A DNA stretch of 64,000 nucleotides from Clarkia xantiana subsp. parviflora (Eukaryota > Streptophyta > Magnoliopsida > Myrtales > Onagraceae): NCBI GenBank assembly GCA_036873135.1, contig JAPTYO010000007.1, positions 12,196,763-12,260,762 on the forward strand, given 5' to 3'. Position numbers and translations under genes: made by a program. Each line of letters begins with the position of its first letter. Positions within the stretch are counted from its first letter, which is position 1. Positions 50,383 through 61,836 of the stretch are shown in pieces. Below the pieces are notes generated by a model that was given only the letters and a program-made list of their open reading frames with translations, did no database searches and was not told the origin of the DNA.

Positions 50383-50719
50383 GAGCATTTACAGTTACAT
50401 TATACATGTTTTTTTATGGGCACTTTCAACGGGCAAATATGTTAGAGCATTTACAGTTACATTATACATGTTTTTTTATAAAGCGTATAAAAATGTGTTT
50501 CATTTAAAAGTGGAACTCGTTAATTTATTTTTAATTTCAAGAAATGTACAATGTATTACATGATAACTTGTAATTATATTTAAGGAATGTAGTTAAGTAA
50601 AACTATTGAAGAGCAAATATTGTTTATGTGTATCTTAACTTTACATAATACTGAAAGTGTATATAAACGTCTATGTGACAAGTTCAAAAAATACAGGTGT
50701 AAAATCATTGCGGATGCTC
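50383..50719. mobile_element. decayed PIF/Harbinger-type MITE flanked by TTA
   Basis: GAGCATTTACAGT at the left and CATTGCGGATGCTC at the right are inverted ends, flanked by TTA at 50380-50382 and 50720-50722. The first 40 bases are repeated at 50445, as if a second copy had inserted into the first or the end had duplicated. The interior TGTATCTTAACTTTACATAA aligns with the 53843 copy. Confidence 0.6.
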
Positions 50720-50744
50720 TTACTGCGTTTAAGTTGTGAAAATT

Positions 50745-51265
50745 AGTGGTGACAATTCGTGCTACCGTGCGTGTTAATGATCGTGTCGTGCTAAACTTAA
50801 TAAACAAGAACACGTACAGTAAGCTTATCGTGCCACGTTTTACAAATACGAATACGACATGAATATTCTCGTGCGTATCCGTGTCTTGTGTAAGGATATA
50901 CAGTTGTGCATCTCTATACGGGATCTTTAAGTAAAAATCAAAATAATGAACTTCATATTTAAAAAACTATGAATTAATATGTTAGCATTCATAATTTTAT
51001 AATATAGAGTTTACAAACGCTAAAAATTAAATCACTAATTGGAGTTTTTAAAGGTAATAAATAAGCCTTGTTCAGAAAATGCATAAGAATTAGCAATAGT
51101 AACACAACTGTATTGTGTTATCGTGCGTTGGGATATATACTCAAACACGAACACGACATGGAAGTTATATGGTGTTCGCACTATCGTGTTATCGTTCTTC
51201 TATATTCAAGTACGAATATGGTTTTTTTTTCGTCTGTATCATGTCACAAATTACCAGCCTAATAA
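50745..51265. repeat. dispersed CGTGTCGTG-type repeat, copy 2
   Basis: Shares GTTAATGATCGTGTCGTGCT and GTGCCACGTTTTACAAATAC with the copies in MADS-box intron 4 and at 57370-59000. Its outer ends (GACAATTCGTGC, CACAAATTACC) form a weak inverted repeat. The superfamily is not fixed. Confidence 0.55.
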
Positions 51266-51280
51266 AAATATTACAATAAA

Positions 51281-52053
51281 GGGTTAAATGGTCTTTTGGT
51301 GTCACATGTTTAACCACCGTTGGTTTTTGGTGCCGTAGATTCTGTTTTGTAGACTTTTGATGCCATATGTTTGGGAGGTTGTATGTTTTTTGTGTTTCCG
51401 TTAGTCAACAGTTAGTTTGACCGTTAAATACTTTATTATGTTCAATTTAGTTTTCAAATTTATATTCATAAAAAGTAATATTTACTAGTCCATATAATTG
51501 TTCCACCACCACCACCAAAGGCTGGCGGCCACGAATCGGAGCCGAAGGCCATGAAACGGACGAGGGCTCCAGTTCGGGGCTCATTGGCTCTGATCGAGAC
51601 ACAGAGGGCTCAGTCGGAGCCAGGGGGCCCCGAACTGGAGCCATTTAACTGCGATTGAGCCACAAACAGTCAGAGCCCTATGTGGCCCAAATCGGGGCCG
51701 GCAGCCTCAATTGGTGGTGACCGGCCCTGATTAGGGCTGTAGCCACCACCAATTGGAGTGGTGGCCGGTCCGTTTCATGGTCGCCGGCTTTGATTCGTGG
51801 CCGCTGGCGGCCTTGGGTGGTGGTCGGAGCAAACTCTAGGGACTAAATTGTAAATATTATTTTTTAGTAATATAAATTTGATGACTATATTGAAAAAATA
51901 AAAGTATTTAACGGTCAAACTAACTATTGACTAACGGAAACACAAAAAACATACAACTCCCAAACATATAACATAAAAAATCTACAAAATAAAACTTATG
52001 ACACAAAAAACTAACATTGGTTAAACATGTAGCATCAAAAGACCATTCAACCC
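51281..52053. mobile_element. GGGTTAA-family Mutator-like element
   Basis: The ends GGGTTAAATGGTCTTTTGGT and AAAAGACCATTCAACCC are inverted. The flanks TACAATAAA and TACAGTAAA (8 of 9) mark an old 9-bp duplication. The GC-rich core (51500-51830) carries GGCCACGAATCGGAGCC and CCACCACCAATTGGAG units in both directions. No coding capacity. Confidence 0.78.
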
Positions 52054-52620
52054 TACAGTAAAATAAGAGAGCGGCTAAACTTCAGTCTACTGGTTTTTAA
52101 GTCGAAATGAGAACCATTGGATCGAATCAACTAATATGCACGTGGAAAATTGTTCATGACCAACACTTTATCTCTTACGGACTGACCCGATGCGAGTGAG
52201 AATTAGTCTAGGTGTGAAGCAAGCATGCTACGGATGCTGCCCTCCTTATGAGGACCCCTAGGACGTGTCTGACATCATCCGCTATATCTTATCCGTCATT
52301 TTATCTTTGTCCCTTCTAAAACTGCATCTCTCCTTTTTTATATTATTAGTTAAATACATTTATTTATTACTATGTTTCTGGCCGGGTTTAATTTATTACT
52401 AACCAACCAAATGTGCATTGTAATGTAATCTACATTGTAATATGAGATTACGTCAAAACTCCATTGAACGTAATGTGATATTACATAAAAAAAAACGGAT
52501 ATAATGTGAGATTACGTCCAATATTACAGAGTGTTATTGTTTTATTATTATTTATTAAATAGATAAAATATTTTGTATTATATTTTTGGTTTATTATGAT
52601 AATATTATTATTATTACTAG

Positions 52621-52676
<56 letters not shown>

Positions 52677-53711
52677 TAACTTATTATTATAATAATAATA
52701 AATAATGCATAATTGAGTAAGGTATTTTTTGTGATATTTTTTATGAAAATTGTATTAAAAAAATATTTAAAATGTTTTATTAATACAATTTTAATAGTTA
52801 TGCGTATTGAGTAAAATATATAGTTTTTAGAATTTATAAATGAATATAGTATTAATCACAATATTTTTTAGGAAATAAGATGTTGTCAAATATATATTCT
52901 TTAAATCTGATCATATTAAGATATAATATACTCTTTCATATATATATATATAATAAATATATATTAATATAATAACAATAAAGTCACATTACAATGCACA
53001 TTGCAACACAACCAAACACTGTAATCCAACATTACGTCACGTAGCTCACACTACTTGTAAGCTCACTTTTCAAGCAATTTCACATTACGTCAATCCATAC
53101 ACCCCCTTAACAGCTAAAATTGGACGAACACTTTGATAAGATGAACCATACATGACTAAAATTTGACAATCACTAGGGGTTTACATTGCTATATTGTTTA
53201 CACATTCTTAATGAATTTTAAAGAAAAAAAAACTATAAAACTATATAAACTCTAAAAAAATTACTTAACTGTAAATCAAACTCCAAAAAAAATGGGAAAA
53301 CCAAATTTCCTTGTGCTGTTAATGCCATTAATTTGTTTGTGCATTAGAGTTCATCCAATTTGTATTTCACTTGTTTGTTTAGTTGAAAAAAATACCATTT
53401 TTTTATTTACATAATAATAAATTATTATTTTAGATATTATAAAAGAATACTTCTAAAAAAGTATTAAATTTAGAGTTTTAAAATTTATGGTATGCAAAAA
53501 GTTATTTTCAGTCTCTGAATTATAACTAGCATTAATTTTATGATTTTCAAAATTTTATTAGATTAAGCGAACAGTTAGACAGAATAAATTTTTAAAACGT
53601 AAATATATATAAAACTAAAACTAGAGACGCGTGTAGTTTAACCGTTTGCTCTTGAATGTTAAATAATAATAAACTGAAGAGAGAGGCAGTTTTAGGGGAG
53701 TCTTACAGAGG
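52054..53711. repeat. AT-rich region with a probable degraded inverted-repeat element and (TA)n
   Basis: GTGCATTGTAATGTAATC..GAGATTACGTC at 52420-52520 is mirrored by the inverted text at 52980-53100 (CACATTACAATGCACATTGC, CATTACGTCA), suggesting an eroded terminal-inverted-repeat element of about 0.7 kb. Its centre is extremely AT-rich, with a TA run at about 52621-52670. From 53105 to 53320 a single arm related to the foldback element at 6413-7517 is visible. No genes. Confidence 0.45.
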
Positions 53712-53714
53712 TTA

Positions 53715-54943
53715 GAGCATTTTCAATGGGCAAATTTGCTAGGACATTTGCTTAGTTGGAGGTGAGAGGTTAGGACAAAATTTGTCTTCACCACTAATTG
53801 TCCCTCCACATTTTTTTTCCTCTTTCCTCTAAGTTGTCCTAAGAGCATCCACAGTGGTATTACGTAAAGAATGCGTAAACGTGGGTCCTACATGTTTATT
53901 TAAGTAAAGCAACAAAAACTATCTACAGTGGTTTTACATAGCATTCCTTAAAGATGGGACCCACACGTAAATTTATGTTTTTACATAAAGCATTCCTTAA
54001 ATTTAAGTAATTCACTATGTATTACGTAACCAATTTTTTATTATAAATTAATTCATTTTATAATTAATGCTAATATCTTATTGGTGGTTGTTGAAAAATT
54101 TAATAATAAAATATATTTAAGGAATATGTTTAAGTAATACGATTGCAGAGAAAATATTTTTTACGTGTGTCTTAAATTTACGTATTACTTAAAGTGTACC
54201 TAAATGTCTACGTGGCAACTTTAAAGAATACAATTTAGGAAAAACCATTGTGGATGCTCTAAGGACATTTGTGTTTCCAAGATAATTACTTAATATATTC
54301 ATTTTTAATACAAATAAAAACTTACAAAACAAATAATAACATTTATCTTCAACATATAAGTAGCCGATTTTTAGCCGTTATATTAACTACTTTGGCCAAA
54401 AAAATTAGTATTTTTTCCGTAAAAAACAAGTTAGTAATTAACTAGAATTTTTGTTAGAATATTATATTTCTTAAACATATTTGGAAATTTCATAATACTT
54501 GTGCTAATTCCGTTTAAGTCTAATATAAGTGATTGGCCAAAAAAAATATATTATGAGTGATTAATGATGTAGTTTTATTATTTAATATAACACTTAATAC
54601 AATGGAATTTTTTCTATTTTTTTTAATATGGTTAATGATTTAAATTATTTACTTTTTATATATTTTATAGATAATTATTTAAATAAAACATTGATTTGTA
54701 TGTATGATAATATGATTAAATAATTAAAAAAATAAATTTTAAGTAAATATATATATTTATTTATATTATATAAACACCATATATATCCAAAATGACTTGT
54801 CTAATGTGTCCAAAAAGGGTTTTGCCCATTGGGAGTACTTTGGACAAATTACATTTTTCTCTCTCTTTTATGACATATAGCTTATGTGGCGCTGATATGG
54901 CTGCAAATGTCCATCAAAATGTCTTTTGCCATTGGAAATGCTC
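53715..54943. mobile_element. PIF/Harbinger-type element, interrupted by a nested MITE
   Basis: The ends GAGCATTTTCAATGGGCAAA and TTTTGCCATTGGAAATGCTC are inverted and flanked by TTA (53712-53714 and 54944-54946). TTA/TAA duplication is typical of PIF/Harbinger elements. The element shares the segments CTCTTTCCTCTAAGTTGTCC and TTGTCCNTCNAC with its right neighbour. A 417-bp MITE sits inside at 53843. No transposase frame. Confidence 0.75.
53843..54259. mobile_element. nested MITE, GAGCATCCAC family, TAA duplication
   Basis: The ends GAGCATCCACAGTGGTATTA and AACCATTGTGGATGCTC are inverted. TAA flanks it at 53840-53842 and 54260-54262. Removing the MITE and one TAA restores a continuous GTTGTCCTAAGGACATTTG in the host element. 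It is nearly identical to the copy at 62425-62833, so the family was recently active. Confidence 0.85.
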
Positions 54944-54946
54944 TTA

Positions 54947-55298
54947 GAGCACTTCCAATGGGCAAAATTTTCAAGACATTTGCTTATGTGGATGTGAGAG
55001 GTTTGGACAAAATTTGTCCATACCACTAATTGTCCATCTAATTTCTTATTCTCTTTCCTCTAAGTTGTCCATGGGACATTTTGTATTCTTTCATATTTTG
55101 CTATAGTTTTTATTCTCTCTCCATGTCCTATCTAATATTTATATTATATAATAATCAAAATTGAGACAAAAATTGTCTTTGCCATTGTAGGAGGTTAAGA
55201 CATTTTAAATTAAATTAATATTTTTTTAACAATTGATGATGTGGAGGTGAGGTGGCTCAAAATGGCAACCAAAATGGCTTTGCCCATTGGAAGTGCTC
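54947..55298. mobile_element. PIF/Harbinger-type MITE adjacent to the previous element
   Basis: The ends GAGCACTTCCAATGGGCAAA and TTTGCCCATTGGAAGTGCTC are perfect inverted repeats. TTA lies on both sides (54944-54946, shared with its neighbour, and 55299-55301). It is a shorter sister of the element at 53715. Confidence 0.82.
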
Positions 55299-55301
55299 TT
55301 A

Positions 55302-56140
55302 TTAGTCAATCTTACTTAATACAAAATTACATAAGATTGAACCTAGTGGCAGATGTATAGTATAAGATGAGAGGTCATTCATTATTGAGTATTTTTATTA
55401 AAATTCTAAGTTTACTTTTTAATGAAAATATACTTCAAACCTTCATTATTTTGGTATTAGATTCTATTATTTTGGATAAAGCACTAAGACCTTCATTATT
55501 TTGGTATAAGCCTTCTTTATTTTGTGTGAAACACTAAGACCCATTATTATTTTTGTAAGACTTCACTATTATTTCATAATACTCTCGTTCAATACATTGA
55601 GAAAAAAGTTCATCAATTTTAAATTTGAGTGCTTTTGACATGAAAGTACGATTGTAAATTTTATTATTCACCTCACTTTTACAGAAAATAAATTGTAATT
55701 ACTCTAATCTAATATCCTACGGCCTACGGGAGGAGGTACAATAAATACAGGTATATAAACCGTATAATGGGTTTGAAAATATGTTTTTTAGTACCAATAT
55801 GTTTTAAATTTTACAATACGTTTCAAAACAATGGTAATTGATATTCTTTCAATCACCTGTCCAAAATTGTCGTCAAATATATTTAAACTTACAAAAATTA
55901 ACCAAATAATTTTCTAAATATCAAAATCAAGATCTAATAACTTGTACTTGTGTTACAATAGTTTGCTGACTCGATTGAAACTCAACTGACCCACAATCGA
56001 TTCTGATCGGATTTGACTCAATTCTAGCATTTGTATTAGCAATTAGGACTTAGTTGTGGTACTTTAAAGACTACTAATTTAATATTGTACTTTTGAAATG
56101 TATTTGACGACAATTTTAGATAAATAAATGAAGTACAACT
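55302..56140. other. AT-rich intergenic spacer
   Basis: No gene. It contains three loose repeats of CTTCATTATTTTGGTAT(A) at about 55440-55510. Confidence 0.35.
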
Positions 56141-56150
56141 TATCATCATA

Positions 56151-56792
56151 GGGTTAATTACCAAATTGTTAGCTGAACTTTCAGTGAAAGTGCAATTTGC
56201 TAGCCGAACTTATTTTTATAGCAAATCGCTAGCTGAACTTTTGTTAATGTGCAATTTGCAAGCCCCGTCAATTTTTCCGTTAATTATGGACGAAATATAC
56301 TTTCTAAAATTACTAAAAATACCCTAAAGTTCTACCATTATTGTAAAATAACCTCAACTTTTATATAAAAACAAATATAAATCTCGCATACAATTTATAA
56401 TTATATATATTATACAAAAAATATATATAACTTAAATATATAATCCCAAAGTTCAAAAAATTAAAATTAAATATTTTTAAAATTGTATGTTTTTATAGAT
56501 TTTTTTTTTTTTGCATTTTTAAGGTGCGCTTTTTTTAATATATTTTTTAACGTTTATTATTTATTATTTTGATTTTATATAAAACATCATGTCTTTATAT
56601 TATCATACTAAAACTTTAGGGTGTTTTTAGCAATATTTGAAAGTATTTTCCATCCAAAACTAAAGGAAAAATTGAAGGAGCTAGTTTTTTGCACAATATA
56701 GAAAGTTCAGCTAGCAATTTGCTATGAAAAAAAGTCTAGCTAGCAATTTGCATATTAATGTAAAGTTTGGCTAGCAATTTGCTAATAAACCC
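56151..56792. mobile_element. GGGTTAAT-type Mutator-like element
   Basis: The ends GGGTTAATTACCAAATTGTT and AATTTGCTAATAAACCC are inverted. The perfect 10-bp direct repeat TATCATCATA lies at 56141-56150 and 56793-56802. Three GCTAGCNGAACTT or inverted AAGTTNGGCTAGC motifs recur on each arm. The interior is AT-rich with no coding capacity. It forms a subfamily distinct from the other GGGTTAA copies. Confidence 0.85.
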
Positions 56793-57014
56793 TATCATCA
56801 TATTGAAACATATATATTTTTTTTTTTTAAAGTCCAAGGGAATAAGGTAAATCTTCATTAAAAAAAAACCTTGTTATGAACCTCCTTAATCCGCAATTGG
56901 TTGAACCAACAAATAACACTATCAACAATGACTCAGTGTCTAGTACTGCATATCCTGCTAAACTGATAAAAACACCATCTGCAGTAGTTCTGTGAAATGG
57001 ATAGTGTAGTATAC

Positions 57015-57215
57015 CTGCCGAAATGGTTTCTGTGGAGTTCTCCAAAATACCTGAGGCATAATTAAGATTTTAACTCAAATTAAAATGAGTAAGAAACATA
57101 CAAAAAAAATTAGGAAAGAAACAAGATGCATTGAACTTTATTAGCTATACTAACTTGTTCAAAGTACAAAACTTTTGAACCATCTACCATCTCTGCTGCA
57201 GGGTATGTAAGCAAT
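57015..57215 (-). pseudogene. CRL: two-exon fragment of CRL (chromophore lyase CRUMPLED LEAF)
   Basis: On the minus strand a 61-base exon (57215-57155), preceded by TGCAG, encodes LLTYPAAEMVDGSKVLYFEQ and is followed by GT. A 36-base exon (57050-57015) encodes VFWRTPQKPFRQ, with AG before and GT after. Together they match consecutive parts of the plastid outer-envelope protein CRL (CpcS/CpeS lyase family), which affects plastid division. The rest of the roughly 260-residue protein is not found nearby, so this is a displaced genomic fragment with introns. No element boundaries around it were identified. Confidence 0.8.
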
Positions 57216-57369
57216 CTGCAAAAGGAAAAAAGGCAACTTCAAGTGTGCACTAAAAATTCATGTGAACTAACTTCTTCACAACATTTGATATAATATATAG
57301 TTTCAAAATGTGCACAAATTTTTTTCTAAGTATTAGAATAATTTATCTCTTGTTGATAATGATGGTAAT

Positions 57370-59000
57370 TTGTGCGTTCATTCGTGCTATCGCACATGTT
57401 AATAACCGTGTCGTCTTAAACTAACTGAACACGAACATGTACGCTAATTTTATCGTGTCACGTTTTGCCAACACGAACATGACACATAATTTTTGCGTGT
57501 GTGTTCATGCTATCATAGTGTGTTAAGTTATTCAGTTATACATATGGGTGTAAATTAGTTAAGTTACTCGTGAGCTACTCGTAATCGACTCGGTCAAAAC
57601 TCGAATTCGACTCGAAAAAAATTCGAGTCGAGCTTTTTTTATATGTCGAGCTCAAGTTTAATAATACTCAGCTCGATTTACTTGTTGTTGGATCGTCAAA
57701 GTCTGGCTAAGCCTGAGAGTGGTTCTTCTAGTTCTCGTATGGGTGTTTCTCTGAAGTTTGAAGCTTTGTGGGCTAGCTTACTCTTCTTGGCAGGACTCTC
57801 TCGGCGGAACCTGAGAAAGGCAGAGTTTTTTTTTCCTGATTCCACTCTGAAACTTAAGTTAGTATAAGTGTATTGAAAGTATGAATCTTGTAAATGAATG
57901 TAAACATCTTACTATTTATAAGATGTTTTCAATCGAATTTTGTGGCGACCTTCCTATGAGAGTTTGCCTTTGTGGCAGTTCCAAGTAGGTGACAAGCAGG
58001 TCGACACATCGCCTTACTTAGGAGAGTGGATTTCCTTATGAAGGCGTTAAGCAGGTGACAAGTAGGCCGCCACCTCACATTTACTTAGTAGAGTAGGTTT
58101 CCTCTGTGGCTGTGTCAAACAGGTCGTCCCTCATCATTCCTTAATAGGATGGGTTTATCGGTGACTTCGTCTTTTTGTACCATCCTAGTGGATATATTGT
58201 TGGCATCTCCTGGAGCACCTTTCTCCAGAGTATTTCTTCACCGATTCTCTGCTAGTCGTCGACTTTGGCTTACTATTTCACAGTGGTGCCAACATTTGCG
58301 AACATAAACGAGTTTCGAGTTCGAGTTTATAAGTCGAGTCGAGCTTCATTTTTATTATTATTCTTATTTAATATTAATTGATTTTAAATTAAGTCAACTG
58401 AGCTCGAATTTAGTCGAACTCGATTTTTGTAGTCATGAAAGACACTAATTTATTGTGATGTATAATTGACTAACGAGTCGAGCGGAGCTCGATTATGTCG
58501 AGCTTGGATTTGAGTCAAGTACGAGTTTCAAAATTAGAGTTCGGCCGAGTCCGAGTTCGAGCTTGACAAATAATAATCGAGTCGAGCTTGACAAATACTC
58601 AGCTCGATTCGGCTCGTTTACACCCCTAGTTGTACATGTCTATACGAAATTTTTAAGCAAAAATCAAAATAATGAATTTTATATAACAAAATACTATGTA
58701 TTAATATGTCAGTATTCATATGTTCGTAATATAGAGTTAGAATTTGCGAAACTTAAACCACTAACTGGAGTTTTATAAGTTATTTTAAATATAAGAATTT
58801 TGTAAAAAAATACTTAAAAATTACACTTAATAGCACAACTTTATTATGTTATCGTTCATATTGTGTTATAATACCTAAATAAGAGCGCAGCACAAAAATT
58901 ATAGTCGTACTATTATTCTATTATATGCTTGCAACGGACACTATTTTCTTACGTGTTCTTGTTATGTTATCCTATCGTGTGCAAAATTACCGATCCTACT
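57370..59000. repeat. dispersed CGTGTCGTG-type repeat, copy 3, split by an insertion
   Basis: The left part (57370-57543) has TAATAACCGTGTCG and GTCACGTTTTGCCAACACG. The right part (58628-59000) resumes with GTTGTACATGTCTATACG exactly where copies 1 and 2 continue. Together they form one copy of the family seen at 20240 and 50745. The middle is the nested element described separately. Confidence 0.65.
57544..58627. mobile_element. nested element with AnGGGTGTAAA termini
   Basis: The ends ATGGGTGTAAAT and TTTACACCCCT are inverted repeats. The flanks AGTTATACAT and AGTTGTACAT (9 of 10) are a target duplication of Mutator or hAT length. Subterminal zones are full of TCGAGTCGAGC and GAGCTCGA repeats. 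The core (57690-58300) is unlike them, with GCAGGTGACAAGTAGGCCG-type repeats and no recognised gene. The frame at 57643-57867 has no domain. Confidence 0.65.
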
Positions 59001-60069
59001 CGTTGATTTATACGAATGGACGTTTCATCTCTCAAATAAAAAGGTTAATGAATGTGGGTGAATTTGGTCTAAAATAGGACATATTCAGGGACCGAAGATG
59101 GCGTAAAGTAGTGGCCTCTTGCCGAAATAATAAGTAATTTGATACGTGCAAGGCGTTGGATTATGGACCGACAATTATATATTCTTCTATACACATCATC
59201 ATATCATAAGTATAAGTATAATAATAATTATTACAAAAAAAAAAAAGCATACCAGTATGTAGACATCTTGTGTATCAAATAGATGAAATCGAGCATACAT
59301 TTGATATATTCGTCCTTTAGGGTTCGATGGATTTGACGACATATTGACACGTATGTTTTGCTATTAACACGTAGCTAGGAAGAAACACATCAAATCGGCA
59401 CATGATGCGGCCCACGCCTTAATGGACAATAGGGAACATAATAAGGGAAAGTTCCTTTATTAAAGCCTGAAATTAGGTTTTGAAGTTTTTTTTTTGGTAC
59501 TGGCAAAAAAAAAAGTTTTTTTTGGTAGGAAAGGTTTTGAAGTTTTTTTGCGTGAAAAAAAGGTTTGGAACTTTGAAGTTAGTTCATATGTTTTGGCCAA
59601 ACAAAAAAAGTTCATTCATATATTTCTTCCTTATTACTATCATTATTACGTGTCAACCTTACAAAGTAACTAGATGCTGACCCTGCGCTACGCGCGGGGC
59701 GACCTGCTAAAATACAAACGTTAACATGTAAGTAAAAGAAAGAAATTATGTTTCTGACTTTTTTAATTTTAAATATGTGATGCAGCAAATTTGTTGCATT
59801 TCATATTGGTTAATAAAGCTGATAAACTTCATGTTCTTATTTCTTCTCATCTACAATAATTGTTGAAGAAATGATCAACTCTGTCAGTAGGAAACTCTAT
59901 TGATGTTAGTGGGTCGGTAATCATTTTGAAGATTCAGGTTAGGAAAATCTCCTCCATAACTTGAGAATTCAGTGTCATTACAACTAAGAAGATTAGGAAT
60001 TGCATCTCAAGTTCCTCTGCATTACTTGATGCAAATTTCAGAGACTGCTCAACCACATGATAAAATTAT

Positions 60070-60677
60070 GGGTTAAAAGTACTTTTGATACCACATGTTT
60101 GACCGAATGTGGCTTTTAGTACTGGATGTTTAGTTTTGTATACTTTTGGTACCAAACGTTTGAAAAAATGTGGCTTTTGGTACATCCGTTAATTGGCCGT
60201 TAGTTATGGCCGTTAAATGACATGTGCAAGTCACGTGATCGACTCTAAACTTTTAATTTTGTTCAGTTTAGTCCCTCAAATATATTCCTAACTTTTATTT
60301 TGTTTAACTTAGTCATAACACTTCAAAATCAGACCCAATTAAACCAATAGAATTCAATTGACATAGCCCCATTTGGGTCAAATTTACCCAATTAGAGATA
60401 GGTCCCAATTGGGTTCGATTTTGAAACTTTAGGACTAAATTAAACAAAATAAAAGTTATGAATATATTTGAGGGACTAAATTGAACAAAATTAAAAGTTT
60501 AGAGTCGATCACGTGACTTGCACATGTCATTTAACGGCCAAATCTAACGGCCAACCAACGGATGTACCAAAAACCACATTTTTTCAAACGTCTGGTACCA
60601 AAAGTATACAAAACTAAACATCCAGTACTAAAAGCCACATTCGGTCAAACATGTGGTATGAAAAGTACCTTTAACCC
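60070..60677. mobile_element. GGGTTAA-family Mutator-like element with perfect target duplication
   Basis: The ends GGGTTAAAAGTACTTTTGAT and AAAAGTACCTTTAACCC are inverted. The perfect 9-bp duplication TAAAATTAT lies at 60061-60069 and 60678-60686. The arms are highly similar over about 230 bp each, and the core is shorter and less GC-rich than in its relatives. Probably one of the youngest members here. Confidence 0.87.
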
Positions 60678-60678
60678 T

Positions 60679-60683
<5 letters not shown>

Positions 60684-60714
<31 letters not shown>
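60684..60714. repeat. (AT)n microsatellite
   Basis: Alternating AT abutting the right duplication of the 60070 element. Confidence 0.85.
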
Positions 60715-60716
<2 letters not shown>

Positions 60717-61370
60717 GCATTTTTTAGGTACTTTGTCCTCATATTGATGTTAAAACCGTGTGTTGCAAAGGCTTCCTCATTTTTTAATCCACTTTGCTCC
60801 ACAAATTGCATTTTTTATGATTCATTTTTGCAACACTCAGCTTCATAAATTTTCAATAAAATTTTGCAAAGAAGAAAAGATTGATAGTGTCACTACAAAA
60901 TGTCGTTGGGGTGGTATGCATCGGGGTGATACGAAACAGTCATCTTGAAACCAGTCTTAGGATTACAATATTACTGTGGATGCAGTCTTGCAACCTTGCA
61001 GGTTTCCCGAAACTTTGTTGTAACCCCCCTTTTCGTTTCTTTTTCTCTTTCTCAAAAGCTGCTCAATTATTTTTTTCATCCTCCTTAAAATCATTTTGTT
61101 CTTTTGCTCTGCATCTCCTACTAAATCAGCAATCCATCAACTTTTCCTCTTCATTAAGGCAGACAACCTTGTACTGGCAGGAGAAAGTTTGTTGCAGTCG
61201 TAATGATATATTGTGCTGATTATTTGCTACATATGTAAGCTGACTTCTGTTTCTAATCAAATAAACATATCTAAAGTAGTAGTAAACCTTGAAAACTTCA
61301 AACTAAAGGCAAGCATTTATAAATATCTAAATTTAAGCTGAAAATGGAAAAATCCACAGTAGTAGTATAC

Positions 61371-61836
61371 CTTTAGGGACACCACCAAGGCACCAAATGA
61401 ACATTTCCGCCTCAAAGTAGGATCCCGTGCCACTTCAGGTAACTTGAGAAAATGTGGTATGTTGTTGAACATATGAAACTCTGTGTCACGCTTTCTTGCC
61501 ATTTTGATAAAAAAAAAAAAAATCACATGGACTTTACTATATGGGAAAAAAATCACTGAGTAAGGTGGCATTTTTTTTTATAATAGTAGGTCATATCATG
61601 ATCTTTATCATGCTATGTTTCAAGAACCCACAATACATAGGCGCCTAATGGATTCTTTTTTAAGAATCAATAACGGCTTCATAATCCCCTCCAATGCTTC
61701 AACTGATATGTAAGTCAATAACTCCGGTTTATGTTTACTTACCGCTCCTTAGCAAACTGTTCTGTGTAGTTGCTATGTGACACATCAACATAAAACCTTG
61801 CATCATCACCTGCAGGGTATTTTTTGGGCACTCCAT
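61371..61836 (-). pseudogene. two spliced exons of an unrecognised host gene
   Basis: On the minus strand, exon 61836-61743 (after TCTCAG, before GTAAGT) reads GVPKKYPAGDDARFYVDVSH then SNYTEQFAKE. Exon 61494-61371 (after AAG, before GTATAC) continues in matching phase as KRDTEFHMFNNIPHFLKLPE then VARDPTLRRKCSFGALVVSL. Phase, splice motifs and codon-like composition argue for genuine former exons. I do not recognise the protein. No start, stop or further exons were found, so it is a fragment, probably carried by the candidate Helitron. Confidence 0.6.
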
